The position numbers and the translations under genes were made by a program. Below, piece after piece: positions 15,032 to 22,859 of a stretch of 36,669 nt of DNA. Every line of letters begins with the position of its first letter. Position 1 is the first letter of the stretch. The notes beneath the pieces were generated by a model. It worked only from the letters and a program-made list of their open reading frames with translations. It made no database searches and was not told where the DNA came from. Source of the stretch: Fibrobacter sp. UBA4373 (GTDB lineage Bacteria; Fibrobacterota; Fibrobacteria; Fibrobacterales; Fibrobacteraceae); the NCBI GenBank assembly GCA_002390045.1, contig DGSB01000030.1, positions 1 through 36,669 on the forward strand, given 5' to 3'.

Positions 15032-17283
15032 TATGCACCACCCAAGATAGGGTCAAAATCCAAGAAGACAAGCCCGCCGACCGGGACTTCTTTTTTCAAA
15101 GCGTTGACTTTTTTCTTGACCAAGTTGCATTTGGAATCATCCAAGGCACAATAAATATCCAAGCCTTTTCGGGCGGCCCCTTCCAATTCAACCAGATTCA
15201 GGTGAAGGTTGTAATCCTTACTGTCCACGACTCCGTAATCCAGCACGTCGCCATGCGGGACAAAATTAAACGGATATTCGTTTGGAACCTGCGAAAGATA
15301 AATGTTGTAAGTCTTAGGCTGTAAAAATTCCTTTTGGAATTTAGGACCAAGCTTTTTCTTTTTATCTACAAATTGCTGGCTGTAAGAAGTCACCAGGAGG
15401 TCGCTTGAACTCAGCCATTCTTCCATCAGGTTGTTGTAAAAATCCAACCATTTTTGGATGCCTTCAAAGTTGTTCAACTTGATGCCCTTCGATTGATAGA
15501 GCAACGTGTTGATAAATGCCGCAACCGAGAAGCAGCTATTCTTGAAAACATCGCCACCTTTACAAAATTCGGAACTTCCTTCTGCCAACTGGTTCATCAA
15601 GAAATTCCGGATTCCACGCATATCCGAAGAATACAGCGGGCGCATTTGAACATTCTTTCCATTCGGAAGCTTTGGATAGCCTTCCTTTGTCAAATTCTGG
15701 ATAAACGAAGAATGCGTTGCAAGATGCTTTCCGTCCACATGCCAAGCCCAAAGCGTGTCACGAAGAGGTTTCAAAAAGTCAATTTTTTTGGTTTCGGACT
15801 TGACCTTGATTCCACCCAAGACTTTGTAAGTCGTTCTCAATTTAAAGTCCCCCACATAACTTCCCGTCAAGCGGACCTTGACATCGCTAGTCAAGCCAAG
15901 CAATCCCGTGAGAAAGCTCGTCGGGAAAAGGCTTTCACCGATAGTCTTCGTTACCTTATTATCCATATTCAATTCTTCTAACATCAGCGCCGCCGCATGG
16001 CTGCTGGCCCCTTCCTTAAAGAACTTCTTAAAATCCTTGGAAACATTGGCCGACAGCAGAAGATTTTCTTTGTAATAGTTCTTTTTTTCTTTATCTTCTG
16101 CCTGCTTCTGTTCCTGAATCTCTTTGATAAATGCAGCCACCGCAGGGTACGACTTTTGAATGGTCTTATAATCATCGGCGAGTTCCGATCCAAAATGCGG
16201 AGTGTTTACCGTGACAACTCGGCGGATATGGTTGGCCGCATTCTTACTCCCTGTCGGATACAGCTTCGAATTGGCCCTTAAACCGCGAAGCATTTCTCGA
16301 ATTACAAGCCCGCCTTGACTATGGGCCACAAGATCCACCTGATTTTTGTCGCTTTTCCACCAGTCTTTTCCAAAATGTTTTGCCAGGATATTTTCCAGGT
16401 ATTTGTAAAGAGCGAACGAGATGGAATGATTTTGATCGTTATTCTTCCAATGCGGCAAGGCTTGCACCTTTTTTCCATTTTTCTTTTCATAAGGAGCGGT
16501 AAAGAAGTACAAACCATTTTGATTGATCTTTTTGGGACTGATGTCCAAATTTTGATCGCGGGCAATGACATCCGGCAAAGATCCGTCGTCATAACCGCTG
16601 ACATTCCCCTGAATGAAATTCAAATCCGATGGATCTATTTTCCCTATTGGATTTGCGCCGAAAGCCGCAAAGGAAGAATTGTGGCCCGGCACAAAAACGA
16701 CAGGTCGTTTCAGCTTCTTATTCCCACTTTTCTTTTCCGGGAACGCGACTTTACGTCCATCCCACATTTTAAAGATTTCTTCAGTCGGAACGCGATTTAA
16801 TTTTTTACAAGCTTTCTTCGGAAGGAACTTTCCTGTCGAAGCATCATATTTCGAAAGGGGGACCTCCTTCCAAGAATTTTTCCCCAATCCAGTCGTATTG
16901 ATTGCCCATTCAAAGTCACCCGCATAGGTCAAGCCATTTCCGCAAGTAACCTGATAGTCAACCCGATAATCACACTGAATTCTATCCGCGCAAGCCGTGC
17001 ACCAGATTGAACCATCGCGCTGTGTGGCATACTTCAATTTGGTCACTTTAAACGCGTTTTTCTTAAACTTTCCATCAGAGCCAATATCCGTGCAATACGT
17101 GTTCGACAAATAATCCGCCTTGGGATTCTGGATTTTACTTGCAGGAACAGGACTTCCCGGATAAGTGACCGCATTTCGATTATAACCTTCCGCATAATAA
17201 ACCAGTGAACTATCTGTTTTCGCGGAACAGAAAACAACCGCAGAAAGTACCATCAAAGGCAAAGCTTTGCAAAAAAGCTTCAT
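15031..17283 (-). CDS. Secreted alpha/beta hydrolase, lipase-like
   Basis: The 750-residue product starts at the ATG at 17283, with GAGGAG upstream and signal peptide MKLFCKALPLMVLSAVVFC; the longer open frame is rejected. An alpha/beta hydrolase core is seen: VVFVPGHNSSF (oxyanion region), VDLVAHSQGGLVIREML with nucleophile S322, and RRVVTVNTPHFGSELAD, as in triacylglycerol lipases and esterases. The acid and histidine of the triad are not certain; SDLLVTSYSQQF and VPHGDVLDY are candidates. Cys-rich segments near the N-terminus (CTACADRIQCDYRVDYQVTCG) suggest disulfides. It is the first gene of the operon with the propeller lipoprotein and the PDZ protein. The substrate is unknown. Confidence 0.8.
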   Translation of the reverse strand: MKLFCKALPLMVLSAVVFCSAKTDSSLVYYAEGYNRNAVTYPGSPVPASKIQNPKADYLSNTYCTDIGSDGKFKKNAFKVTKLKYATQRDGSIWCTACADRIQCDYRVDYQVTCGNGLTYAGDFEWAINTTGLGKNSWKEVPLSKYDASTGKFLPKKACKKLNRVPTEEIFKMWDGRKVAFPEKKSGNKKLKRPVVFVPGHNSSFAAFGANPIGKIDPSDLNFIQGNVSGYDDGSLPDVIARDQNLDISPKKINQNGLYFFTAPYEKKNGKKVQALPHWKNNDQNHSISFALYKYLENILAKHFGKDWWKSDKNQVDLVAHSQGGLVIREMLRGLRANSKLYPTGSKNAANHIRRVVTVNTPHFGSELADDYKTIQKSYPAVAAFIKEIQEQKQAEDKEKKNYYKENLLLSANVSKDFKKFFKEGASSHAAALMLEELNMDNKVTKTIGESLFPTSFLTGLLGLTSDVKVRLTGSYVGDFKLRTTYKVLGGIKVKSETKKIDFLKPLRDTLWAWHVDGKHLATHSSFIQNLTKEGYPKLPNGKNVQMRPLYSSDMRGIRNFLMNQLAEGSSEFCKGGDVFKNSCFSVAAFINTLLYQSKGIKLNNFEGIQKWLDFYNNLMEEWLSSSDLLVTSYSQQFVDKKKKLGPKFQKEFLQPKTYNIYLSQVPNEYPFNFVPHGDVLDYGVVDSKDYNLHLNLVELEGAARKGLDIYCALDDSKCNLVKKKVNALKKEVPVGGLVFLDFDPILGGA

Positions 17284-17314
17284 GAAATTCTCCTCAAAAA
17301 ATGAAATTGGAATT

Positions 17315-17358
17315 GCGGGCATTCCCGCAGAAAAATTTCGAGCGCTATCGCTCCGAAA
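17315..17358 (-). promoter_or_regulatory. Two hairpins in the leader of the lipase operon
   Basis: Two inverted repeats lie 30-75 bases upstream of the lipase-like start: GCGGG/CCCGC (17315-17328) and a stem of about nine pairs with one bulge, TTTCGAGCG/CGCTCCGAAA (17336-17358). They would fold in the 5' leader of the minus-strand transcript. No riboswitch class is recognised and no T run follows. Confidence 0.4.
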
Positions 17359-17430
17359 TCTAAAGAAGAGCGCTCCCCTCAAAGACATTGCCGCACTCAA
17401 GCAAATTCAATCGAATAATAAAAGAGAAAA

Positions 17431-17462
17431 CCGCACCCGTCAAGGATGCGGCTTTTTCTTTT
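17431..17462 (-). terminator. Intrinsic terminator after sbcC, possibly bidirectional
   Basis: The stem CCGCACCC / GGATGCGG (one mismatch) with a five-base loop spans 17431-17451. On the minus strand, downstream of sbcC, it is followed by TTTTCTCTTTT. On the plus strand a CTTTTTCTTTTTT run follows, but no plus-strand gene ends here. It separates the sbcDC operon from the lipase operon. Confidence 0.78.
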
Positions 17463-17505
17463 TTAAATCTTCAGCGATTAATCAGATTAACCACGACAGA
17501 TTTTG

Positions 17506-20500
17506 TCAAATCATTTTAACCGACGAAGCTCCCATCGTCACACCGGGACCCATGATTTTACTATGTCCACTGCCCGAAGGAACAATTTCAATATGATTCG
17601 AAATTTCTTCCTTGAGGCGTCCCACATGCGAAATCACGCCCACGATTTTATCGCTACGTTCTCCTAGATTGCGCAAGACTTCGATCGCTCTCTGAAGCTT
17701 CCGTTCATCCAAAGAACCAAAACCTTCATCCAGGAAGAGCGTATCGATGCGAACACGCTGGCTTGCCAACGAAGAAAGCCCGAGCGCAAGGGACAAACTG
17801 ACCAAGAACGTTTCACCGCCCGAAAGGTTTGCCGCCAAACGAGACGTTCCACATTCCGCATCGTAAAGGGAAATGTTCAGTCCTGTTTCATCGGTTTCGA
17901 TCTTGTAACGCGAATCCAAGCCGTGCAAATGCGTATTGGCAGCGGTAATCAACTTGCGAAGCGTCAGCTGCTGCACGTATTCCACGAACTTTTTCCCGTC
18001 GGCACTGCCAATCAAATCGTTCAAAGTATTCCAGACTCGGACGACCTTGTCTTGGACATCCTTGTCAACGATGACTTTTTGGAACGTCTTCTTGGCGACG
18101 CTATTTTCAAGATAAATCCGTTTCTTTTCGTCCAATTCCTTAGCAATGCTTTCGATTTCCTGAGCGAGCGATTCGATTTTGGACTTGACCGTTTGCACAG
18201 TCTGGCGACCCGTTTCCATGGCGCGGAGCTTTTCAAGATGTTCTTCCGCTTGCTTCAGCTGACCCTGACGCGTAGCATAGTCCGAAGATACCTGCTCAAT
18301 TTTTTGAGTCAAACGAATCCGTTCTTCTTCCGAAAGGCGGGAACGTTTTAAGTCTTCTTCCGAAGCAAAGCTATGTTCACGCAGTTTTGCCTGCAAATCG
18401 ACTTCCAAGGATTCCTTGTCACGTTCACTGTTGCTCAACTCATCGGAAATCGATTGAAGCTGCGAACGGACACTGGCGAGATCCTTTTCACAAGATTCGC
18501 GTTTTTCCATTAGATTCAAGCGCAAAGCGGAAGCCGCATCGATCTTATCTTGCCATTCACGGCGGTCTTCCGCCACATTGATGTTGCCGAAAAGCTTTTG
18601 ACGTTCAGACGAAAGCGCCTGGCCTTCGGATTTTCTCTTTTCGAGATCGTCTTCGAGAATCGACAGTTCTTTTTGTGCATTCTGCACATTTTCCGCCAAG
18701 TTTTTTTCCTTGGCATCCAAAATGGCCTGCTGATTTTTCAACGAATCGATATTTTTGATGCAAGCGTTCCATTGGGCCGCCCATCCGCTGATTTTGGCAA
18801 GAACCGCCTGCGGAGCCTGCAAATCCGCTTCTGCAAAACCGAACGGTTTCAATTTTTCGACGACCATCTGGAAGGAATCTTCCACCGCCTGATTTTTATC
18901 CGCCAGTTCGTTTTCACAGTTTTTGACCGTTTCTTCTGCCGCATGCAATTTATATTCGGCATCGTTCGCATCATTTTTGGCCGTTTCATAGCGAGCCTGT
19001 AAATGATTCAGACGGCTTGCCGTCGCCGTCAAATCGCCGACAGAAACATTTGCATTTTCATGCGAAGCGTGGAACGGGCTTCCACATACTGGGCACGTAT
19101 CTCCTTCTTGCAACGACGACTGCACAAAGGAAACGATTTTATTCATATCGTTCGAAAGGCTGCGATCCCGTTCATCGCTCACATCCTTCAAAAGCAAAAG
19201 CTTTTTGCGCCACAGGTTTTCGGCATCCGTCCGGCGAGAGCGTGCAATCGCAAACTGGCTTTTCGCCTTTTCCACGGCACACTTGGCACCGTCCAAACGA
19301 TTCAAACGGTCCGAAATCACAGCCTGTTCGCTTTCAAGCATTTTATGAGTCGGATTCGCCTTTTCGTAATTCTGATTTTCGGAAAGTTTCCGGTCTACAT
19401 CCGCACGGGAATCCTTTAACGAAATTCCTTCTTGACGGTAGGCCTCCAAACGTTCCTTTTTGGCGCGGATTTCCTGAATTTTTTCCGTGCAAAGTTGGCG
19501 CAAACGGAGAATGTCGGAATCAATCGTCGAAACCTTCTCGCGCAAGCCATTGCGCGTTTTATCTTCCGCGCGCAAAGCGTTTTCTTCACGAATACGCGTT
19601 TCCAATTCAACCTGAACTTGGCGGCTTTTCTGCTCATATTCCGGAATCTTTTGTTGCAGAATTTTTTTCTGCTCCATTTTTTTGACATGAGCCTTTCGGA
19701 CCATATCCAGCTTTTCAAGTTCCGGCATTAAAAGTTGGGCTTCGGCTCCGCGGGCAAGGCGTTTGCGCGAAGGATCCAGTTCCCGATTTTCCGTGGCAAG
19801 CGCTTCTAACGATTTGCGAAGCTCCTGGCAATTCTTTTCGGAATCGATGATTTGAAGAAGAATCCGTTCATACTCTTCATTCTTCTTCAGTTCACTTTCT
19901 TTCGAAGCTTTGATTTTGCTTGTCGCATCAACCCAGGCTTTTAAATCGCGTTCTTCATTTTCGGGCATCAACTGGATGCCGTTTAAAAGGTTCTGCAATT
20001 CCTTCTGGCGCGATTCTTCTGACTTGTTGCGTTCAAAAACGGCCTTTGAAATTTTGCGGTAAATGCCCTGGCCCGAAAGTTTTTCAAGGATCGCCGCCTT
20101 ATCTTCACGGCTACTTTTCAAAAAACTGTCAAAGCCTCCCTGGGGAAGCATGACGGCACGCATAAACTGGTTAAAGTTCAGCCCGACGATTTCTTCGATT
20201 TTCTTCTGGGCTTCGGTCGTTTTGGAATATTCATCTTTCGCGACAAAAACGCCCTTTTCTTCAAAAAGAATTTTGCGTTCCGGACTCTGCATGGCACCAT
20301 CGGCGCGGTTATGGCTGCGGTGCACTTTCCAGATTGCCTTGTAGCGGTTCCCCGCCGATTCAAAGATCACTTCCGAAAAAGATTCTCCCGTTCCCGTCGT
20401 CATGACGAGTTCCGGGCCCACGTTCACATTGCGCTTGTCCGCAACATTTTCCTGACGTGGCGTTTTGCCGTAAAGTGCAAGCGAAATCGCATCGAGGACA

Positions 20501-20634
20501 GAGGTTTTACCCGAACCTGTCGGGCCCGAAATCGCAAACAGGTGGTTGCGCAAAAATGCCGGATCGTCAAAACGGATATTCCATTCGCCAGCAAGAGAAT
20601 TCACATTCTTAAAATGGAGAGCAATAATCTTCAT
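17506..20634 (-). CDS. sbcC: SbcCD nuclease complex, SbcC ATPase subunit
   Basis: SbcC is the SMC-like ATPase of the SbcCD (Mre11-Rad50 type) nuclease, which cuts hairpins and blocked double-strand ends. The 1042-residue product has Walker A GPTGSGKTS at 37-45, a long coiled coil, the zinc hook CPVC at 514-517, the return coil, signature LSGGE at 937-941 and Walker B TLFLDEGFGSLD near residue 970. The length is typical. The ATG shares one base with the sbcD stop (TAATG). All core elements are intact. Confidence 0.95.
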   Translation of the reverse strand: MKIIALHFKNVNSLAGEWNIRFDDPAFLRNHLFAISGPTGSGKTSVLDAISLALYGKTPRQENVADKRNVNVGPELVMTTGTGESFSEVIFESAGNRYKAIWKVHRSHNRADGAMQSPERKILFEEKGVFVAKDEYSKTTEAQKKIEEIVGLNFNQFMRAVMLPQGGFDSFLKSSREDKAAILEKLSGQGIYRKISKAVFERNKSEESRQKELQNLLNGIQLMPENEERDLKAWVDATSKIKASKESELKKNEEYERILLQIIDSEKNCQELRKSLEALATENRELDPSRKRLARGAEAQLLMPELEKLDMVRKAHVKKMEQKKILQQKIPEYEQKSRQVQVELETRIREENALRAEDKTRNGLREKVSTIDSDILRLRQLCTEKIQEIRAKKERLEAYRQEGISLKDSRADVDRKLSENQNYEKANPTHKMLESEQAVISDRLNRLDGAKCAVEKAKSQFAIARSRRTDAENLWRKKLLLLKDVSDERDRSLSNDMNKIVSFVQSSLQEGDTCPVCGSPFHASHENANVSVGDLTATASRLNHLQARYETAKNDANDAEYKLHAAEETVKNCENELADKNQAVEDSFQMVVEKLKPFGFAEADLQAPQAVLAKISGWAAQWNACIKNIDSLKNQQAILDAKEKNLAENVQNAQKELSILEDDLEKRKSEGQALSSERQKLFGNINVAEDRREWQDKIDAASALRLNLMEKRESCEKDLASVRSQLQSISDELSNSERDKESLEVDLQAKLREHSFASEEDLKRSRLSEEERIRLTQKIEQVSSDYATRQGQLKQAEEHLEKLRAMETGRQTVQTVKSKIESLAQEIESIAKELDEKKRIYLENSVAKKTFQKVIVDKDVQDKVVRVWNTLNDLIGSADGKKFVEYVQQLTLRKLITAANTHLHGLDSRYKIETDETGLNISLYDAECGTSRLAANLSGGETFLVSLSLALGLSSLASQRVRIDTLFLDEGFGSLDERKLQRAIEVLRNLGERSDKIVGVISHVGRLKEEISNHIEIVPSGSGHSKIMGPGVTMGASSVKMI

Positions 20635-21902
20635 TAGTCAACCATCCCTTCCTGCACGGACTTCAAAATTTCTTGGAACGCCTGTTCCACCCGGATTTTC
20701 AATTCCGGATCCTGGTCAAAACCCATTTTCGTCTCTACACTTTCCATTCGACGTTCAAAAACTTCTGTCGGCGAAAATTCCGAAAGATCCCGTTCTTCTG
20801 TGAGAGTTGCACGGGAATTATCCACACGGGCCACATATTCAGCCTGGACGAGTTCAAGACTTGTACGGTCAAAATCGTCCGCCAAGTTTTCGCGCAGACT
20901 CCCTACAGAGCCTGCACCGGTAAACTGCACCCGCACCCAGGCACCCGGAGTTTCCCGATCTTGCCTTGCGATCTTTTCTCGGATTTCCGAAAGATCCGTT
21001 CCCGAAATCGTCACAAGTTTTCTTGGCAAATTCAACCCGATCGGCCGAACGACCGGAGCCACACCCGGTTCAAAATTCACCAGCAAGACTTCGCTTTGCG
21101 AACGCGCTTCATCGAATCCCATCGGAAGCGGAGAACCGGAATAGCGGATACGGTCTTCGCCCGCCACTTTTTGCGGACGGTGAATGTGCCCGAGCGCGAC
21201 GTAATCGAAAACAGGCGGGAAGATTTCGGAATTCACGTTTTCCAGATTGCCGACAATGGAATATTCCGTATCGTCCGCATTATCCGAAGGCGAAGCTCCG
21301 GCTGCGTAAAGATGCGCCATGGCGACAATCGGAAGATTTTTCCCGAGCTTTTCGCGCAGCTCCAGGGCGAGCTTTTGAAGTTTTTCGAAATGCGCCTTTG
21401 TTCCCGCACGCACGAACTGTTCATCCGTTTCGAACTTTTCACTGCCAAGGCTCGCCTGCAAAGAAGCGTCTCGCAAATAGGGAGCCGCGCAAACAATTAC
21501 CTGCGGAGCTTCTTCGTTTGGAAGCGCAAAGACTTCATTCTTAAACTGGTTCGCCGCATCAGGAGTAGCCACCACGCGAACATTCAAAAGTTCCAGCAGC
21601 GAACGGGAAGTGTTGAGCGTCGACGGCGAATCGTGATTGCCAGCCGTCACCACAACATTTTTACAGCAGGTCCCGTTCAAACTGGTCAAAAAGGAATAAT
21701 AAAGCTCTAGAGCAGCATTGCTCGGAGCCCCGGTATCGAAAATATCCCCGGAAACGAGCAAAGCGTCTACTTCGTTCTGAACGAGGATTTTCTTCAATTC
21801 TTCAAAAAAAGACCGGTATTCCTCGATGCGCGAATGGTCGTGCAACGTGTTTCCCAAATGCCAGTCCGACGTATGTAAAATGCGGTATCCAATATGACTC
21901 AT
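20634..21902 (-). CDS. sbcD: SbcCD nuclease complex, SbcD exonuclease subunit
   Basis: The 422-residue product is the Mn-dependent phosphoesterase subunit partnering SbcC. Metal-binding motifs run in the expected order: HTSDWHLG (D13, H15), SGDIFDTG, TAGNHDSP and ALGHIHRPQ. The C-terminal capping domain is present. The start at 21902 lies close to a perfect 22-bp palindrome at 21924-21945. sbcD and sbcC overlap by one base and form an operon. The neighbour on the other side is the divergent TIGR02147 gene. Confidence 0.94.
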   Translation of the reverse strand: MSHIGYRILHTSDWHLGNTLHDHSRIEEYRSFFEELKKILVQNEVDALLVSGDIFDTGAPSNAALELYYSFLTSLNGTCCKNVVVTAGNHDSPSTLNTSRSLLELLNVRVVATPDAANQFKNEVFALPNEEAPQVIVCAAPYLRDASLQASLGSEKFETDEQFVRAGTKAHFEKLQKLALELREKLGKNLPIVAMAHLYAAGASPSDNADDTEYSIVGNLENVNSEIFPPVFDYVALGHIHRPQKVAGEDRIRYSGSPLPMGFDEARSQSEVLLVNFEPGVAPVVRPIGLNLPRKLVTISGTDLSEIREKIARQDRETPGAWVRVQFTGAGSVGSLRENLADDFDRTSLELVQAEYVARVDNSRATLTEERDLSEFSPTEVFERRMESVETKMGFDQDPELKIRVEQAFQEILKSVQEGMVD

Positions 21903-21923
21903 ATTTCAAATTTAACTTGCTTT

Positions 21924-21945
21924 TTTTTGTCAAATTTGACAAAAA
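21924..21945. promoter_or_regulatory. Perfect 22-bp palindrome between sbcD and the TIGR02147 gene
   Basis: The sequence TTTTTGTCAAA / TTTGACAAAAA is a perfect inverted repeat with no loop, about 21 bp upstream of the sbcD start. It contains TTGACA on both strands, so it could hold -35 elements or be an operator for a dimeric regulator. No well-placed -10 box was found on either strand. Confidence 0.6.
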
Positions 21946-21980
21946 TCACAAAAAACGAGAATCCTCTCCCCTCTAAATTT

Positions 21981-21992
21981 GAGAACGTTCTC
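21981..21992. promoter_or_regulatory. Perfect 12-bp palindrome, candidate operator
   Basis: GAGAACGTTCTC is a perfect palindrome 31 bp upstream of the chosen GTG start of the TIGR02147 gene. It does not match the LexA box reported for Fibrobacter (TGCNC-N4-GTGCA type). It could be a binding site for the divergent regulator itself. Confidence 0.45.
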
Positions 21993-22022
21993 GATTTTAA
22001 AGTTTTTATTTATATTAAGACT

Positions 22023-22859
22023 GTGGAAAAGTTTACTGACATCTTTCAATATACGCATTTTCGCAAGTATCTTGCGGAATATCAAAGCGCTCGCGCTCTT
22101 GTAGAGCCCTCTTTTAGCCGTACCGAAATTTGCGCAAGGCTCGGACTCCCCAAAACCCGCAGCTATTTTGCCGACGTCCTCCGGGGAAAAAAGGTTTCTC
22201 CCCGCATGGTGCAAAAGTTCATCGAAGTCCTGGAACTTGACCGAAAGGAAGCCAAATATTTTGAATCCCTCGTCAAGCTCGACCAGGCAAAGTCGGATGC
22301 CGCCCGCAAAGATGCCATGGAAGACCTTCTCAAGATCAATCCGCACCCGCAGATGCTCTTGAATTCCGACGCATATGAATATTACGCGAAGTGGTACCAC
22401 AGCGCCCTGTTCGCCATTTTGGACGTCATGGACGTTTCCGACGACCTTACCCCGGTCGCAAAGCGTATCTTCCCGAAAGTCACCCTGGGAAAGCTGAACG
22501 AATCCGTCGCCCTGCTCGCAAGGCTCGGCATTATCCGCAAAAATGACGAAGGCTTTTGGAAACCGACCAAGGACTCCATTTCGAGCGGCCCGTACAACAA
22601 CGACGAGCTCATCCGCGAATACCAGCTCCAATGCTTTGAACTTTCGAAAGAAGCTTTGCTCACTCCGAGCAAGAATCCGCACGTGATGAGCACTCTCGTC
22701 TTTAGCCTTTCCCAAAATGCTTACAAAAAGCTCGAAGCGGAACTGCAAGCATTCAAAGCACGCGCCCGTGAAATCGTCGCCGAGGACCAGGAAAAAGCGG
22801 ACGGCGTTTACCACATGAACATCCATTTATTTTCCAACCTCGACTCGGAGGCCAAGTAA
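22023..22859 (+). CDS. TIGR02147 family protein (putative regulator)
   Basis: The 278-residue product matches the TIGR02147 paralogous family known from Fibrobacter. The start is placed at GTG 22023 because family members begin just before the FTDIFQYTHFRKYL segment; upstream codons (from 21894) overlap sbcD and look like spacer. The N-terminal part contains a probable helix-turn-helix (TEICARLGLPKTRSYFADVL), the middle is helical, and the C-terminal part resembles a winged helix (LNESVALLARLGIIRKND). The stop overlaps the ATG of the lipoprotein gene as TAATG. A regulatory role for that lipoprotein is inferred from the coupling; no experiment is known to me. Confidence 0.8.
   Translation: MEKFTDIFQYTHFRKYLAEYQSARALVEPSFSRTEICARLGLPKTRSYFADVLRGKKVSPRMVQKFIEVLELDRKEAKYFESLVKLDQAKSDAARKDAMEDLLKINPHPQMLLNSDAYEYYAKWYHSALFAILDVMDVSDDLTPVAKRIFPKVTLGKLNESVALLARLGIIRKNDEGFWKPTKDSISSGPYNNDELIREYQLQCFELSKEALLTPSKNPHVMSTLVFSLSQNAYKKLEAELQAFKARAREIVAEDQEKADGVYHMNIHLFSNLDSEAK

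Noticed and set aside
20673..21710. 345-codon plus-strand open frame
   Set aside because: It is antisense to sbcD, whose metal-binding motifs are complete; the plus frame is Arg/His/Phe-rich without family features.
21981..21992. GAGAACGTTCTC as an SOS (LexA) box for sbcDC
   Set aside because: It lacks the spacing of the Gram-positive box and does not match the Fibrobacter-type LexA consensus as I remember it.
21930..22826. 298-codon minus-strand open frame opposite the TIGR02147 gene
   Set aside because: The plus strand carries the recognised family and the coupled downstream gene; the antisense frame has no start signal.
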